A stretch of DNA of 64,000 bases, taken from assembly GCA_014871385.1 (NCBI GenBank), contig CM026422.1, positions 14,580,127 to 14,644,126 on the forward strand, read 5' to 3'. Positions 10,817-21,757 of the stretch are shown here, piece after piece (position 1 is the stretch's first letter; every line of letters begins with the position of its first letter). The DNA comes from Ceratodon purpureus (lineage: Eukaryota; Streptophyta; Bryopsida; Pseudoditrichales; Ditrichaceae). The notes beneath the pieces are model-generated. The model was not told the origin of the DNA and made no database searches. It saw only the letters and a list, made by a program, of their open reading frames with translations. The translations under genes were made by a program, and so were the position numbers.

Positions 10817-11322
10817 TTTAGCTCGATTCGAGCTAAATGTTGATACTAATAATCAAGTAACCGATTGTATCCCAGCAGTTTTGCTCGAGTCGAGCTAAAC
10901 TGCTTGGGCTTTCAGCATGGGAGCCTTTCAGTTTAGCTCGACTCGAGCTAAACTGTACAGATCCAACCATGGGAGCCTTGCAGTTTAGCTCGACTCGAGC
11001 TAAACTGTAGAGCTTCCATGCAGGAATGCACAAGCAGTTTAGCTCGAGTCGAGCTAAACTGCAAGGCTCACATGCTGAAAGCCCAAGCGGTTTAGCTCGA
11101 CTCGAGCTAAACTGCTTGGGAATAAGCATGGGAGCCTTGCAGTTTAGCTCGACTCGAGCTAAACTGTTTGTGCATTCCTGCATGGGAGCTCTACAGTTTA
11201 GCTCGAGTCGAGCTAAACTGTATGTGACACTCCCTGGAAGTGGAGGACAGTTGTACCTCCAGTTTAGCTCGACTCGAGCTAAACCATTGGCTGCTAAGCA
11301 GTTTAGCTCGAGTCGAGCTAAA
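10817..11322. repeat. Array of 10 AGCTCGA palindromes upstream of the ParB-like gene
   Basis: Copies start at about 10817, 10880, 10932, 10983, 11038, 11091, 11143, 11197, 11263 and 11302. Each has half-site TTTAGCTCGA, one or two central bases, and its complement; several extend to CAGTTT/AAACTG. Most spacings are 51-55 bases. Spacers come in inverted pairs: 10897-10925 with 11063-11093, and 11003-11040 with 11161-11198. The array lies 100-600 bases before the start of the leftward gene, probably in its 5' untranslated intron (strong minus-strand GTAAGT donor at about 12194, acceptor at about 10775). Confidence 0.85.
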
Positions 11323-11339
11323 CTGTGGGCTTTTATTAT

Positions 11340-12160
11340 CGAATTATCGTCAGTTTTATGAATAATATATTGCATTATATTTGTTGAATTTCACATTTTA
11401 GCACTGCAGTCAAGCTTTGTTGGATGTGGAGTATATGATATTGGCATTTGCTTTTATACCTCTCGGCCATTTCCAGATGTATAAGCTCCTGTTTCTTTCT
11501 TGGAAATTATGTCAATCGTGTTTTGCCTGCAAAAAGCAATGGTTGCAGAGGATCAGAAGATGGAATAAATATTCGAGACGTTCAATATTCGCACCGAAAA
11601 ATACGGGAGAAAAGTACAAATGTAATAGGATTCCTTTTAATAAGATTCTAATATAAGCAAAGTCGATCAGATTACCAAAACACATAAAAATATGGCTCAA
11701 AACAATGGCGCCAACATCAATGCAAAGTAGCAAAAACTGTTATCAACATAACTACAACCTCGACATCAATTAAACTAACAATCAGTCCTCAAATCAGTAG
11801 AACCTATCAATTCCGACACACAGCAATGATAATATTGCAGGAATACTCGTATTAGTTTTTCTGAATTCCTGAAATGCATGTTGTTTGACCTACAAATCGA
11901 ATAAAACAAGAAATTCAAAGTACACAATCGTAACAATTACAGTGAATTATAGAACATTCATAGCTTCAATTGAATTCCGCAAATTGAACTCAAACAGAAC
12001 TTCTGTGCATAACCTTTGTAAGGAGAGGTAGTTGAAATCAACGACACGAATCCATGACAAGAGTTTAAATCAAGAAATCCACATTTCCAACCACAACTAA
12101 CAAAAACAATACAGAGCTTCGGATATTGACAGAACTGTTTTAAAAAAAAACCGCACGCAA
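11340..12160. other. AT-rich stretch, no gene seen
   Basis: No reading frame looks coding and no palindromes are present. It is probably the rest of a 5' untranslated intron of the leftward gene. Confidence 0.4.
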
Positions 12161-12189
12161 ACTGATAGAAGAGAAGGAAGACGACGACT

Positions 12190-12760
12190 TACCTGGAAAC
12201 CCTGTGAAGAAAACCCTGCTTCGTAAACTTCCGCAACCTCCACTTCACTCCGCGATTGTCAATGCAGCACTATTATGAACAACTAAGTGTATAACCTAAA
12301 CCCTAAACAGTGTCCTAAACCAAACCCACGAAGTATTCCCCAGAAACTGCTGAAACCCTTATCGAGAACAAAGCATGCGGCTTGGAATGAAGAAACCCCA
12401 AAACCTAAAACCCAGCTTCTTACCCTCTCAAACCTACAAAACAATGCAAACAGAACGTAGGAAACACACCAACAGAACAAGAGAAACACATCACTCTGCG
12501 GCAAACACTACAGTGGCAGAGTTTCGCACAGCAGTAGAGAAGAAGAGCGCGCCACAACCAAGAAACATTCCCGCCACCACCAGAAAACAAGCGCAAGACA
12601 CACACAGACAGAGAGAGAAGAGAAGAGAATACTTCGTGGACGCGGTCGCGGTGGAGAACAGTTCCGCCCCCTCGCACGGTCCTGTGACCGCGCCGCCAAA
12701 GCGTGTGGCCCTTCACCGCGGGGCTCTTTGTAAATTTAATTTAGAATGCTTCGAAATCGA
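12190..12760 (-). promoter_or_regulatory. Probable promoter and 5' leader exon of the leftward gene
   Basis: A GC-rich island (about 12540-12740) in otherwise AT-rich DNA is followed, on the minus strand, by a leader-like stretch ending in a consensus donor CAG/GTAAGT at about 12194. This fits transcription starting between 12740 and 12300 toward the ParB/methylase-like gene. A TATA box or exact start cannot be fixed by eye. Confidence 0.4.
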
Positions 12761-12789
12761 AATTCGGTAATTGTTGGTGTGTACAGTAG

Positions 12790-14180
12790 TCAATAATTTT
12801 CATTATGGAATATTAATTTTAGTTATATCAGAATCACCAAATGGTAATGTCAATATTTGTAAGAATTGCGAGATAAATATTACTGTCCATTTTCTCATTT
12901 TACTTGTGTTTACCTGATTTGGGTAGTGAGAAAGTGAAAATAACTTTTGTTTAAGAAGTTACTTTAAAGATAGATAGTGCGGTTCACTCTCCATATTGTT
13001 AATCCCATGCGGTTTGGTAAACCTGCTCTTTCTTACCTTAAGAAGAATTCACCACGATGGCTCCAATAACTCACATGGGATTGGGGAACCATGACCCTTA
13101 ATGTGTACTGTGAATGGGGCTGAGGTTACCAACCCAGTGTGAGTTTCAATGAAACCTAAACAGGATAGGGAACTCGTTTTTTCAGGGTTCTGATGAAATG
13201 TATTGGTAATATTTTACAATGCTACACAACATGCTTGCATTATGTGAAGTTGGTTTACTGTTTTGATTGTATTTGCATTTATATACATTTATGAATCTAC
13301 ATTAGATTTTGATTTTTGATCTTTTTGAAGTAACTAAATTTTAATCAATTCAATAATGCTTCTTCCAATTTTGTAATAAGAATTTGTAGTTATTTGCCTA
13401 AGCATCAAATTCAAATACACTACTTGCAATGATAATGAATTTCATATACGCAAATTGGAAACATATTTACCTAAATATAATCATCATATTCCTAAAGTAC
13501 ATGTTAGGAACATAATTTAATTATAATATAATAATATAGTATAGTATACTAAGGTACTAATATATTCTTTTACAAATTTATTTTTATTTATTGATTATGA
13601 AACGAGAATAATAATCTATATTCAAGTATACTCAAATCTAAAAATGATATACAAATATATTCGAAATAGTTTTGTAATTATATTACGAATGCATCAAATA
13701 TAAATACACTATTAGCAATGAAAATTTATTTACTATACTATAATTGGGAACATATTTACGCAAATGTTATCATCATATTATTCTTCTACAACTTGTTAGT
13801 TTAATTATGAATTAGAATTCTATTCCAAATAATTTCCATGCAATTTTGAAGATTTTGGTAATTCAAAATTCATATACAAGCATGTACATAGATACTGCAA
13901 TTTAAAAATATACTTTTCATCATGGAATAATAATTTTAGTTATATCAGAATCACTGATTGGTAATATCAATATTTGTAAGAATTGCGAATTAAATATTAC
14001 TGTCCCTTTTTGTATTTTATTTGTATTAACCTGATACGGGTAGTGAGGAAGTGAATAACTTTTTATAGGAAGTTACTTTAAAGATAGATGCTTGCATTAT
14101 GTGAAGTTGGTATTGCATTTTGATTATATTTGGATTCATATAAATTTATGAATGTACATTAGATTTGGATTTCTGAATTT
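12790..14180. repeat. Two diverged direct copies of an AT-rich unit
   Basis: The segment 12795-12960 plus 13229-13330 reappears at 13910-14175 with many substitutions (shared landmarks AATTTTAGTTATATCAGAATCAC and GCTTGCATTATGTGAAGTTGG, each given here only as a landmark). The piece 13385-13560 likewise reappears at 14440-14620 and in part at 13680-13800. Confidence 0.6.
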
Positions 14181-14549
14181 CTATGAATGAAAGATAGAGA
14201 AGTATGTTTTTTTATTGTCTTTATTAGCTTTCAGCCTCCCCGTTACTAAATTTACAGTAAAATATGGAAATATTATAATACAAAATAAACAAATAGGGTT
14301 TATAAATTAAAATTCTATGCAAAAGAAATTGAACGCAATTTTGGAAGTTTTGAAAAATAACACAATTTTGAGCTTCGAAGTGGACAAATTATGAACAATT
14401 GTAAAGGATGAAATGTACATTTTTATTTTATGTAATAATAATTTGTAATCATTTGACTAAAGCATCAAATATGGATACACTATTAGCAATGAAAATGAAT
14501 TTCATATACTCGAATTGGAAACATATTTACATAAATGTTGTCATCATAT

Positions 14550-16735
14550 TCTTAAGGTACATGTTAGTATCATAATTTATTTAGAATATAATAATATAGT
14601 ATAGTATACTAAGATACTAATATATTCATTTATAATTTTATATTTAATTAATGATTATAGTACTAGAATTATAATCTATATTCAAGTATATACAAATCTT
14701 AAAATGATATATAAGTATATTCAAGTATATATATGAAGTACATTGTTAAAAATAATAGTATTTAATTTTAGAATTCAATTCATTAATTATGGCAAATTCT
14801 TTATATTGTTTAGAAGGTTTAGGGTTTTTTATATTTATTCATGAGAAGCGAATATTTAAACCATGGTATGCCTTGTATGATTGGCATGTATATTACAATA
14901 ATCTTAATCAATTCATTCACGTTCTACCTTGACTAATATTCTTACAATTTTATTACATTCTAATAAGAAACTGGAATTCTTGCTTCATTTGCATAATTTT
15001 AAAATACAAAATTCATAATTCATAGATTCAAACGAAATTTACTACTACATTTACTAGTTAGCATGGACATATTAGAATACGAGATATACAAATATGAAAG
15101 CATCAGATGAAACACTGGTTTTCGTCTAGAAGAACCCTGTTTTGAAGGCATTCCATTCCAGAAATTGTTTACGGGGAATACCATCAGCAAAAGTTACCAG
15201 AAGATGAAAGTCATCTCTTTTCACATCTATGGTTTCTAAATATTGTATAATCTAACGGTCCTGCTAACTACTCCTGGAGTCCCCATTCCATATCTGAGTT
15301 GAATAGCAGCAAAAAGTAAAATCGGAGAAGTATATCGAAGATGCCTGCAAGTTCTGGAGAAAAGAGGAAAACAAGATCAGATGGTATGATGTTTAGGGTT
15401 CAAAACGGAAAAGTGCATGTCAAAAGCAAGGACTCATCCTCCTAAGAATCAGAACGAACACAGCATGAGCCATTAAAATGCTGCGCACCACATACAGCAA
15501 ACGCAATCTATTATTATGAAAACATCAAACTGAGGACAAGGTTAAGGGTTCTGAGGAGATAACAATTCACCTACTCATTCATGTGGTGGGCTCCCCAAAT
15601 CCACGCTCCCCTCCTCATTAGAATCAGGCATAGAGAAGCCCTCGCCGGAGGTGAGGGGAAACTTGATGTTGGAGGCGTTCATAATCTGCAGTTGCTCTAG
15701 ACCATGTGCAATAGTCCAATCCCACTCCACACCGGGCTGCATTAGGCGTGCAATGAGGTTCCACGGGGGAATCTCCACGCCGCGACCACGGGCGCGTTCC
15801 ACAGCCATAAACCAGGGACGAAGCTCCTCCACTCCTTGTGGAAAAACAACCACCTCCCACTCGTCTGGCGGGTAACTTGACACCCTAAAACGACCGCCCG
15901 ACCTCCTCATCACAATAAACGAACTACAAGTAGATGAAACAGAAGGGAAACTAAGAATGAAACAACTGTTTCGTCGCCCAAAGGAACTTATGCTTATGAA
16001 GCAGCATGGGCGGGAAGCCGAATGTTCCAGAGTAACGAAGGGGACTTTGACCAGACTCGGTAACGGGACTTTGACCGATCTGGGCTTTCGAAAGTCCGGA
16101 TCTAATTTAAAGTGTCATTTTAATTTATTATTAAAGAATTGATTAATGGGATTGTATGCTTAGACAAACATCTAGAGCCTTTCTCGATATTATATATTAA
16201 TACCACAACTATAATTATGATAATTGGTTTAAAACGTTTCATATGAATCCATAATTTATGAGTTTTTTTTAAAAAATGAATGAACCAAACATTCCACTTT
16301 CTTATTAGAATGTAATAAAATTGTACAAATAGAACTCAAGGTAGAACATTAATGAATTGATTAAGGTTTGTGTAATTTCCATGCCTACCATTCAAGGCAT
16401 ACCATGGTTTAAATATTCGCTTCTCATGAATAAATATAATTAACCATAAACCTTTTAAAAAAAATAAAGAATTTGCCATAATAAATGAATTGATTTCTAT
16501 AATTTAGTACTTTTATTTTTAACAATGTACTTCGTATATATACTTGAATATATTTGTGTATCATTTTTAGATTTGTATATACTTGAATATTGTTTTATTA
16601 TTCTCGTATTATAATCAATAATTAAATATAAAATTGTAAATAAAAATATTAGAGCCTTGGTATACTATACTATATTATTATATTATAATTTGATTATGAT
16701 ACTATCATGTACTTTAAGAATATTAGGCTTACATT
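14550..16735. mobile_element. Central long inverted repeat with a 1.3 kb loop
   Basis: Arm 14550-14985 pairs with the reverse complement of about 16285-16735 across roughly 440 bases with substitutions and indels. Landmarks are the TATAGTATAGTATACTAAG run, the AAACCATGGTATGCCTTG box and the GGTAGAAC box. The loop holds a small reading frame (15575-15913). Long inverted arms around a possible captured gene look like a foldback or long-TIR MULE element nested inside the giant one. A partial direct copy of the right arm follows at 16741-17060. I did not find a convincing target duplication. Confidence 0.5.
15575..15913 (-). CDS. Small hypothetical protein in the inverted-repeat loop
   Basis: An ATG (15913) opens 112 codons with coding-like composition, clearly less AT-rich than its surroundings. 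Visible motifs are YPPDEWEVVVFPQGVEELRP and IPPWNLIARLMQPGVEWDW. There is no recognised domain, signal peptide or membrane segment. The last codons (GAA TGA) overlap no clear splice site. Its place between two long inverted arms suggests a captured gene fragment, or the cargo gene of a nested transposon. Confidence 0.45.
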   Translation of the reverse strand: MMRRSGGRFRVSSYPPDEWEVVVFPQGVEELRPWFMAVERARGRGVEIPPWNLIARLMQPGVEWDWTIAHGLEQLQIMNASNIKFPLTSGEGFSMPDSNEEGSVDLGSPPHE

Positions 16736-17511
16736 TAGGTCAACGTACTTTCACCCCATGCCTATCATACAAGGCATACCATGGTTCAAATATTTGCGTC
16801 TCATGATTAAATATTAAAAATTCAATCTTCTAAAAAACGTATAGAATTTGCCATGAGAAATGAATTAAATTCTATAATCTAATACTATTATTTTTAACAA
16901 CGTATTTCGTATATACTTGAATATACTTGTATATCATTTTAAGATTTGTATACACTAGATTTTAGTTAATTATTCTCGTACTATTTTTAACTGGACATTA
17001 AATTGTTAATGAATATATTAGTACCTACTTGTAAATAAATATATAATTATATTATACATATTATAATCCTAACATGTATATTAAAAATATACATGTTAAG
17101 ATGTAGAGTTCCAGAAACGAAAGAACAAAGCTACACCATTCACGGCGTAAAGAACACATTATGAAATAAATAGAGACATAAATAAAAGTACATGAATATA
17201 TATACATAATATATACATGACAATTATATCTGACTAAATTTGTAGAATAAATAAATAATTCTAAATTTAAAAACATATCTACCTAGGTCTATCAAGAACT
17301 ATTCATGAACTCACATATAATGATTTGATTTCATACATCATATATAATAATGAAATTGAGCAAAAATACATACTCTAGTACATGGAGGTATGAATATTTG
17401 CAACGATATACTTCCCTGTATGAACCTTACTCACGAAATACAAATAGGTTCAAACAATTTTCGATTTAATTTTATTCCATATACGTGATATTTAATGTCC
17501 CTAGAAATGCC

Positions 17512-17600
17512 TTAACCCTGTAGACTAAACCCTAAACCCTGGACCTAAGACCCTAAACCCTTAACCCTGAACCCTATACCCTAAACCCTGAACCCTGATC
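17512..17600. repeat. Degenerate telomere-like repeat tract
   Basis: About eleven adjoining variants of CCCTAAA (CCCTAAA, CCCTGAA, CCCTTAA, CCCTATA) occur in a row. A shorter tract (CCTAAACCCTAAAC) is at 12295. This is the plant telomere unit in an interstitial position between the two divergent genes of the element. Confidence 0.7.
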
Positions 17601-17749
17601 GAAGATGATAAGTTCGGGGCCAAAAGTCAACATTCTCTCTGGCGCTATGACGTGCCCAACCCATCCCGTTTGATACAATTAATGCACCAAATATTTCGCA
17701 TCTGCATCTATCTAAAGGGCCGAGAATTGTGGAAAGTGGTAATTCCCGC

Positions 17750-18190
17750 GCTTTCTCACACCTCGAAATGTGGAGGGTCGAATGGTCATGCATGATTCCC
17801 GCCTATTTTCAAAACTGAAGCGGCATGAAAACGGTCACACGTTACAGAATGACCTCTGGAATCGTCCCCGGTCGAAGTCTTTTCTCTACTCACTTGCTTC
17901 TCTCGCTTGTAGGAGCTCTCGGCGCTCACTTGGAGACGGTTGTTTTCTGGGCGGAAGCTGTATTGCGCCGTTTCTGTTGTACGTCTTCTCTTTAGTTTTC
18001 TCCGATCATCAGTACACTTCATTGATATCTGCTTGTTGTATGCTTTCCATTGATTCAAGTCATGGTGTATTTGCAGTGTCTCTCTTTCCTTCTTACAGAC
18101 GTTTTAGAGCGGACACCGTAAGCGTACTCTCAGTCTGCGACTCAGAATTCCGAAGATGGAAGCACCTATTAAAGCGCCGCTATTTGCGGA
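17750..18190 (+). promoter_or_regulatory. Probable promoter and 5' leader of the DUF7869-like gene
   Basis: A GC-richer island opposite in orientation to the one at 12540-12740, with a CT-rich initiator-like stretch (TTTCTCTACTCACTTGCTTC at about 17880). The coding exon starts five bases after an acceptor (TTTCAG at about 18632-18637). The leader is therefore spliced, and the palindrome array at 18196-18547 most likely sits in its intron. Confidence 0.4.
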
Positions 18191-18195
18191 CGGCA

Positions 18196-18547
18196 GTTTG
18201 GCTCGAGTCGAGCTAAACTGCTGCATCCAAAGAGCATCATGAGTTTAGCTCGACTCGAGCTAAACTACCGCATCCAAAGGGCAGCATAAGTTTAGCTCGA
18301 CTCGAGCTAAACTACCGCACCCAAAGGGCGGAAGAAGTTTAGCTCGACTCGAGCTAAACTTCTGCCGCCCTTTGGGTGCGGTAGTTTAGCTCGAGTCGAG
18401 CTAAACATCTGTATCCAAAGGGCAACACGAGTTTAGCTCGAGTCGAGCTAAACTTCTGCATCGAAAGGGCAGCAGCAGTTTAGCTCGACTCGAGCTAAAC
18501 TTATGCTTCCCATTGTCCAGGATCAGTTTAGCTCGACTCGAGCTAAA
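18196..18547. repeat. Phased array of 8 AGCTCGA palindromes upstream of the DUF7869-like gene
   Basis: Copies start at about 18196, 18244, 18291, 18338, 18384, 18432, 18479 and 18527, so spacing is 46-48 bases throughout, about 4.5 DNA turns. Spacers carry a CCAAAGGGC motif. One spacer (18361-18383) is inverted relative to its neighbour (18315-18337), giving a larger inverted repeat. The array ends 95 bases before the start codon at 18643. Confidence 0.85.
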
Positions 18548-18642
18548 CTGCGCCTGGGATAAGTTCTCAAATTTAGAGATTAATTCTCTTTAAGGAGTAT
18601 AATATGTTCTAACAGAATTGGGTCTGTTACATTTCAGGTACA

Positions 18643-21480
18643 ATGGACTATGTCTCAGATGACGAGGTTCCCGTTGCAGTGCCCGTAAACCCAGACCTTC
18701 CAGACTTCGTGGTTGTACCCTCAAGACAATGGCAGAACAAGACTGTAACAATATATAGCGACGACAATATCCCGTTAGCAGAGGGTTTGATCCGGAACCC
18801 ACGGTCCAGCTTGGTATCTGACACGGTTGGTCCCCTTGGTGATTCCGTTGTCGTCGTCCAGGTATCACGTTCTTTGGTCGAAGAGGAGTCAGAGGATGAT
18901 TGGAGGTACTCCTTCAAAACGTGGCCTATCAGCCACGTCTATCTGGATGGAGTTAGCCTAGAGCACCATAGTCAACGTGATGTGTATAACCGTTGGGTTG
19001 CGGAGCGTAACCGATCCCTGGGAGATCGTACCCGATCGTATGATAACTCCTCTAGGAATACCCCCCCTCCTATATCACGTCACGCTGAGTTTCTGATGAC
19101 CCAGCCATCTATCAACTCTGTAGCGGCAAACACGTGCTGCGCTCACCTATGCGTCCAACACTATCCCAGAGATAAAATCTCTAGTCTACGGTCGCGTATG
19201 TACGACAAGACCACAGTGCAGTTCCGTAATCACATAAAACTCGACGTGCATAGACAGATCCACAAGAATTCAGCGGGGAAGAGTGTGGTGACTCTGGAGG
19301 GCATAGATGTCTGCCCCTTCGCCTGGATGAAGATTATGGGAGTGAGCTCCAGTACATTCTATAGAAATGCCCAGTATGCTGCTGCTGGTTTCGAGGCTCA
19401 ATTTCACGGTAATACTGGTTTACGTAAACCTCGAAATCACACAGTAGTAGCAACTGCCGTCCTAGGGGCCATCCTGGACAGGCATGCCGACCACATGCCC
19501 CACAAGAGTCGTGTTCTGCCTTCAGGGGAGACAGTTGTAGCTAAAGTTCTGCCTTCCAGTTTCAAATGGAAGGAACAGATTCCCATCCTCGATGAGCATT
19601 TAGCGGACTGCGGATTGCCTCCTATGTCCGCTTCTAACTTGAGCAAGATCAGGAGGCTTAGCTATCCAGAATATTACGCCAAACGAGCAGGAGACAACTT
19701 CGCTCGTTGCTCAAAATGTGATGAGTTCCAGTCCCAGAAGAAGTTAACGGTTACAGGATCTCAGGCGTCCCTGTTGTGGTCTAAGAAAATGAGGCTGCAC
19801 AATGACTCTGCAATGGCGCATAGGGACTTGTACTACCTAAATCGATTCAGGTCGAAGGCTACTCCGCATGAAGTTCTTACTATTATGCATGACAAGATGG
19901 ACCATTCGAAGACGGCGTCGCCGGCGTTATCCCACAAGGTCAAACACTTAGACGGTCTCATGAAGCTTCCTCTCGCTGTCACGGGAATGCTTGCTCATGG
20001 GCATGTGGACCAACGTTACGCCCATTATGGCCTTGACATTTACTCACACGACGCAAATTACACGGTTGGATCGTTTGCGAAGCTCCTTCGGGACCTTGAG
20101 TCACCCCCTAAATCCACCTCTAGGGAACTCTTTCAAGAGAATCCTTCCCACCCATTGTATGCCGCGCTTTTGCATGGTTCAGAGATGTGTTTGGATCCTC
20201 TTGGCCCTCCTCCTGAGGTTCCTGTTGCTGCTAAACCCTTGCCTCCCATTCTTAACGTCCAAATGGATAACGTTGTCAGTGATAACAAGAATAGGTTTGT
20301 ATTTTCATTCTGGTCCCTATTAGTCGCGAAGCGGGTGTTTCGCGAGGTGTACGTGAATTTCATGCTGGTCGGCCATACTCATGACGATATTGATGCCCTT
20401 TTCGGGCGATGGAGCATGGCTTTGCGGAGGGAGGACTTCCCCACAGTACCTCTCCTCATGAAGTCCTTCATGAAACATGAAGCAGTACCAACAATTCCGC
20501 ATCTTATTCAGGAGGTCCCAGATTTCAAGAAATTCATCGCGGAGTGGATGCTTGATGGCGACGATACGTTAATGGGTCACACTAAAGCTCATCAGTTCAA
20601 GTTCTATGTAGATTCTTCAGGATGCCCAGTCATGAAGTATAAAATCTTCTGTCACGACGACGACTGGTTGCCAAAAGGAGATGGTTGTGGCATCAAGTTG
20701 TGGAAGGAGGATTCAGAAGGTCGATCTTTATGGCCCCGTGGTGTTCCTGGTGCCGTGGCGCCTCGCGAGATGCGGCACCTGCCTGATGTGATGAAGGGCT
20801 TGTCGGGTTTTGTAGATCATTGGGAGAGGCTATCTTCGGATTCAGTCGAGTCCAGAAGAATCTATGAGCCACTCTCATACTATTGGAACGATGTTAAAGA
20901 GGCTCTCTCCATTCCCTTTGATGTTGTCCCCGTCTTGCAGCATGGTTTTTGGCCATCCACGCGGCTTGCTCACTCCGTCGAAGACGAGTTTCAGGAAGAT
21001 GGAACTTTGCGCGAGGAGTTCGCAGAGGATGATCACTTTGTTGGTCACAAACGAGATCGCCCAGGACCGTCGTTCCGTGTTGCGCGAGACCTTTTTGCAG
21101 GGTACTTCTTGGCGCTTCGACCCTGCGATGAAGACAATCGTCCTTTCTGGCTTGCGCGGGCCTTGACTGACCCTAATTCGAACCCTGACCTCCCAAACAC
21201 GCTCCAAGTAGAGTTCTACCGCCCAATTTCCCGAGATGAAAATGTTTTGAAATTCTATACCGGCTGGGAGGTGGATGGGAGACTTCGTTGGACAGTTGTG
21301 AAGGATGTACCCGAGTCGTGGCAGAGTACTGATGCAGTCATAACAGCTTGGAAATCCAAAGTTAAAAAAAATGTCAACGAGCGGGGCGTTGGCAAGGATC
21401 CAACGCTGAAGATCCCACTGAAACAACTGGACATTATAAAGGCCTCCTTGGAGAGATTTGTGTCTCCGGATTCTGAATAA
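18643..21480 (+). CDS. DUF7869-like protein, candidate DDD transposase of the element
   Basis: One intact 945-codon exon starts five bases after an acceptor (TTTCAG/GTACAATGG). The protein resembles the DUF7869-type family known from many eukaryotic genomes as repetitive open reading frames. An N-terminal region is followed by Cys/His clusters (CCAHLC at 165-170, VC at 223-224, CSKC at 356-359) and a central domain with HDKMDHSK at 416-423, VQMDNVVSDNKNR at 539-551 and GHTHDDID at 577-584. Asp417, Asp542 and Asp581 or Asp582 give D, about 125 residues, D, about 39 residues, D, which fits an RNase H-type DDE/D transposase core. This assignment is my inference. Residues about 800-855 (FRVARDLFAGYFL, FWLARAL, VEFYRP) look like a small beta-barrel BAH or Tudor-like domain. 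As the only large intact gene reading rightward, it is the best candidate for moving the element. Confidence 0.75.
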   Translation: MDYVSDDEVPVAVPVNPDLPDFVVVPSRQWQNKTVTIYSDDNIPLAEGLIRNPRSSLVSDTVGPLGDSVVVVQVSRSLVEEESEDDWRYSFKTWPISHVYLDGVSLEHHSQRDVYNRWVAERNRSLGDRTRSYDNSSRNTPPPISRHAEFLMTQPSINSVAANTCCAHLCVQHYPRDKISSLRSRMYDKTTVQFRNHIKLDVHRQIHKNSAGKSVVTLEGIDVCPFAWMKIMGVSSSTFYRNAQYAAAGFEAQFHGNTGLRKPRNHTVVATAVLGAILDRHADHMPHKSRVLPSGETVVAKVLPSSFKWKEQIPILDEHLADCGLPPMSASNLSKIRRLSYPEYYAKRAGDNFARCSKCDEFQSQKKLTVTGSQASLLWSKKMRLHNDSAMAHRDLYYLNRFRSKATPHEVLTIMHDKMDHSKTASPALSHKVKHLDGLMKLPLAVTGMLAHGHVDQRYAHYGLDIYSHDANYTVGSFAKLLRDLESPPKSTSRELFQENPSHPLYAALLHGSEMCLDPLGPPPEVPVAAKPLPPILNVQMDNVVSDNKNRFVFSFWSLLVAKRVFREVYVNFMLVGHTHDDIDALFGRWSMALRREDFPTVPLLMKSFMKHEAVPTIPHLIQEVPDFKKFIAEWMLDGDDTLMGHTKAHQFKFYVDSSGCPVMKYKIFCHDDDWLPKGDGCGIKLWKEDSEGRSLWPRGVPGAVAPREMRHLPDVMKGLSGFVDHWERLSSDSVESRRIYEPLSYYWNDVKEALSIPFDVVPVLQHGFWPSTRLAHSVEDEFQEDGTLREEFAEDDHFVGHKRDRPGPSFRVARDLFAGYFLALRPCDEDNRPFWLARALTDPNSNPDLPNTLQVEFYRPISRDENVLKFYTGWEVDGRLRWTVVKDVPESWQSTDAVITAWKSKVKKNVNERGVGKDPTLKIPLKQLDIIKASLERFVSPDSE

Positions 21481-21601
21481 ACATGTAGCTTTGAAGTTGG
21501 TGGTCTTGAAGTTCTGAATTTAGTCAGATCCCTTATATTCGTTTGAAGACGACTGAACGGAATACAGTTCGTCCCTTCTGTTTTCAAGACAAAGGTAGAT
21601 G

Positions 21602-21626
21602 TTTAGCTCGAGTCGACCTGATCAGT
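21602..21626. repeat. Hybrid half-palindrome
   Basis: The left half has the internal-type half-site TTTAGCTCGA and the right half has TCGACCT of the end-type family. It lies 120 bases after the stop of the DUF7869-like gene, at the border between the zones of the two palindrome types. Confidence 0.5.
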
Positions 21627-21757
21627 TATAGCGTATTAGTTCTAGCGTATTTATGTTTTGAATACTAGATAATTACATATATTTAATTGGAGGGAACACT
21701 ACTTAAGTGTTTCTGTCCATTCCTTATTTATCATGTGTACCACATTATAGACCGCAG

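Noticed and set aside
10817..11322. CRISPR array (regular short repeats with spacers of about 30 bases)
   Set aside because: The repeats are palindromes in a plant transposon, the spacers are related inverted copies, and no cas genes are present.
10833..11375. 180-codon open frame across the palindrome array, and its counterpart on the plus strand
   Set aside because: It only translates the repeated palindrome (recurring SLARLELNC-type peptides) and exists on both strands.
12283..12716. Short open frames in the GC island
   Set aside because: They overlap in all directions with no domain; the island fits a promoter and leader exon better.
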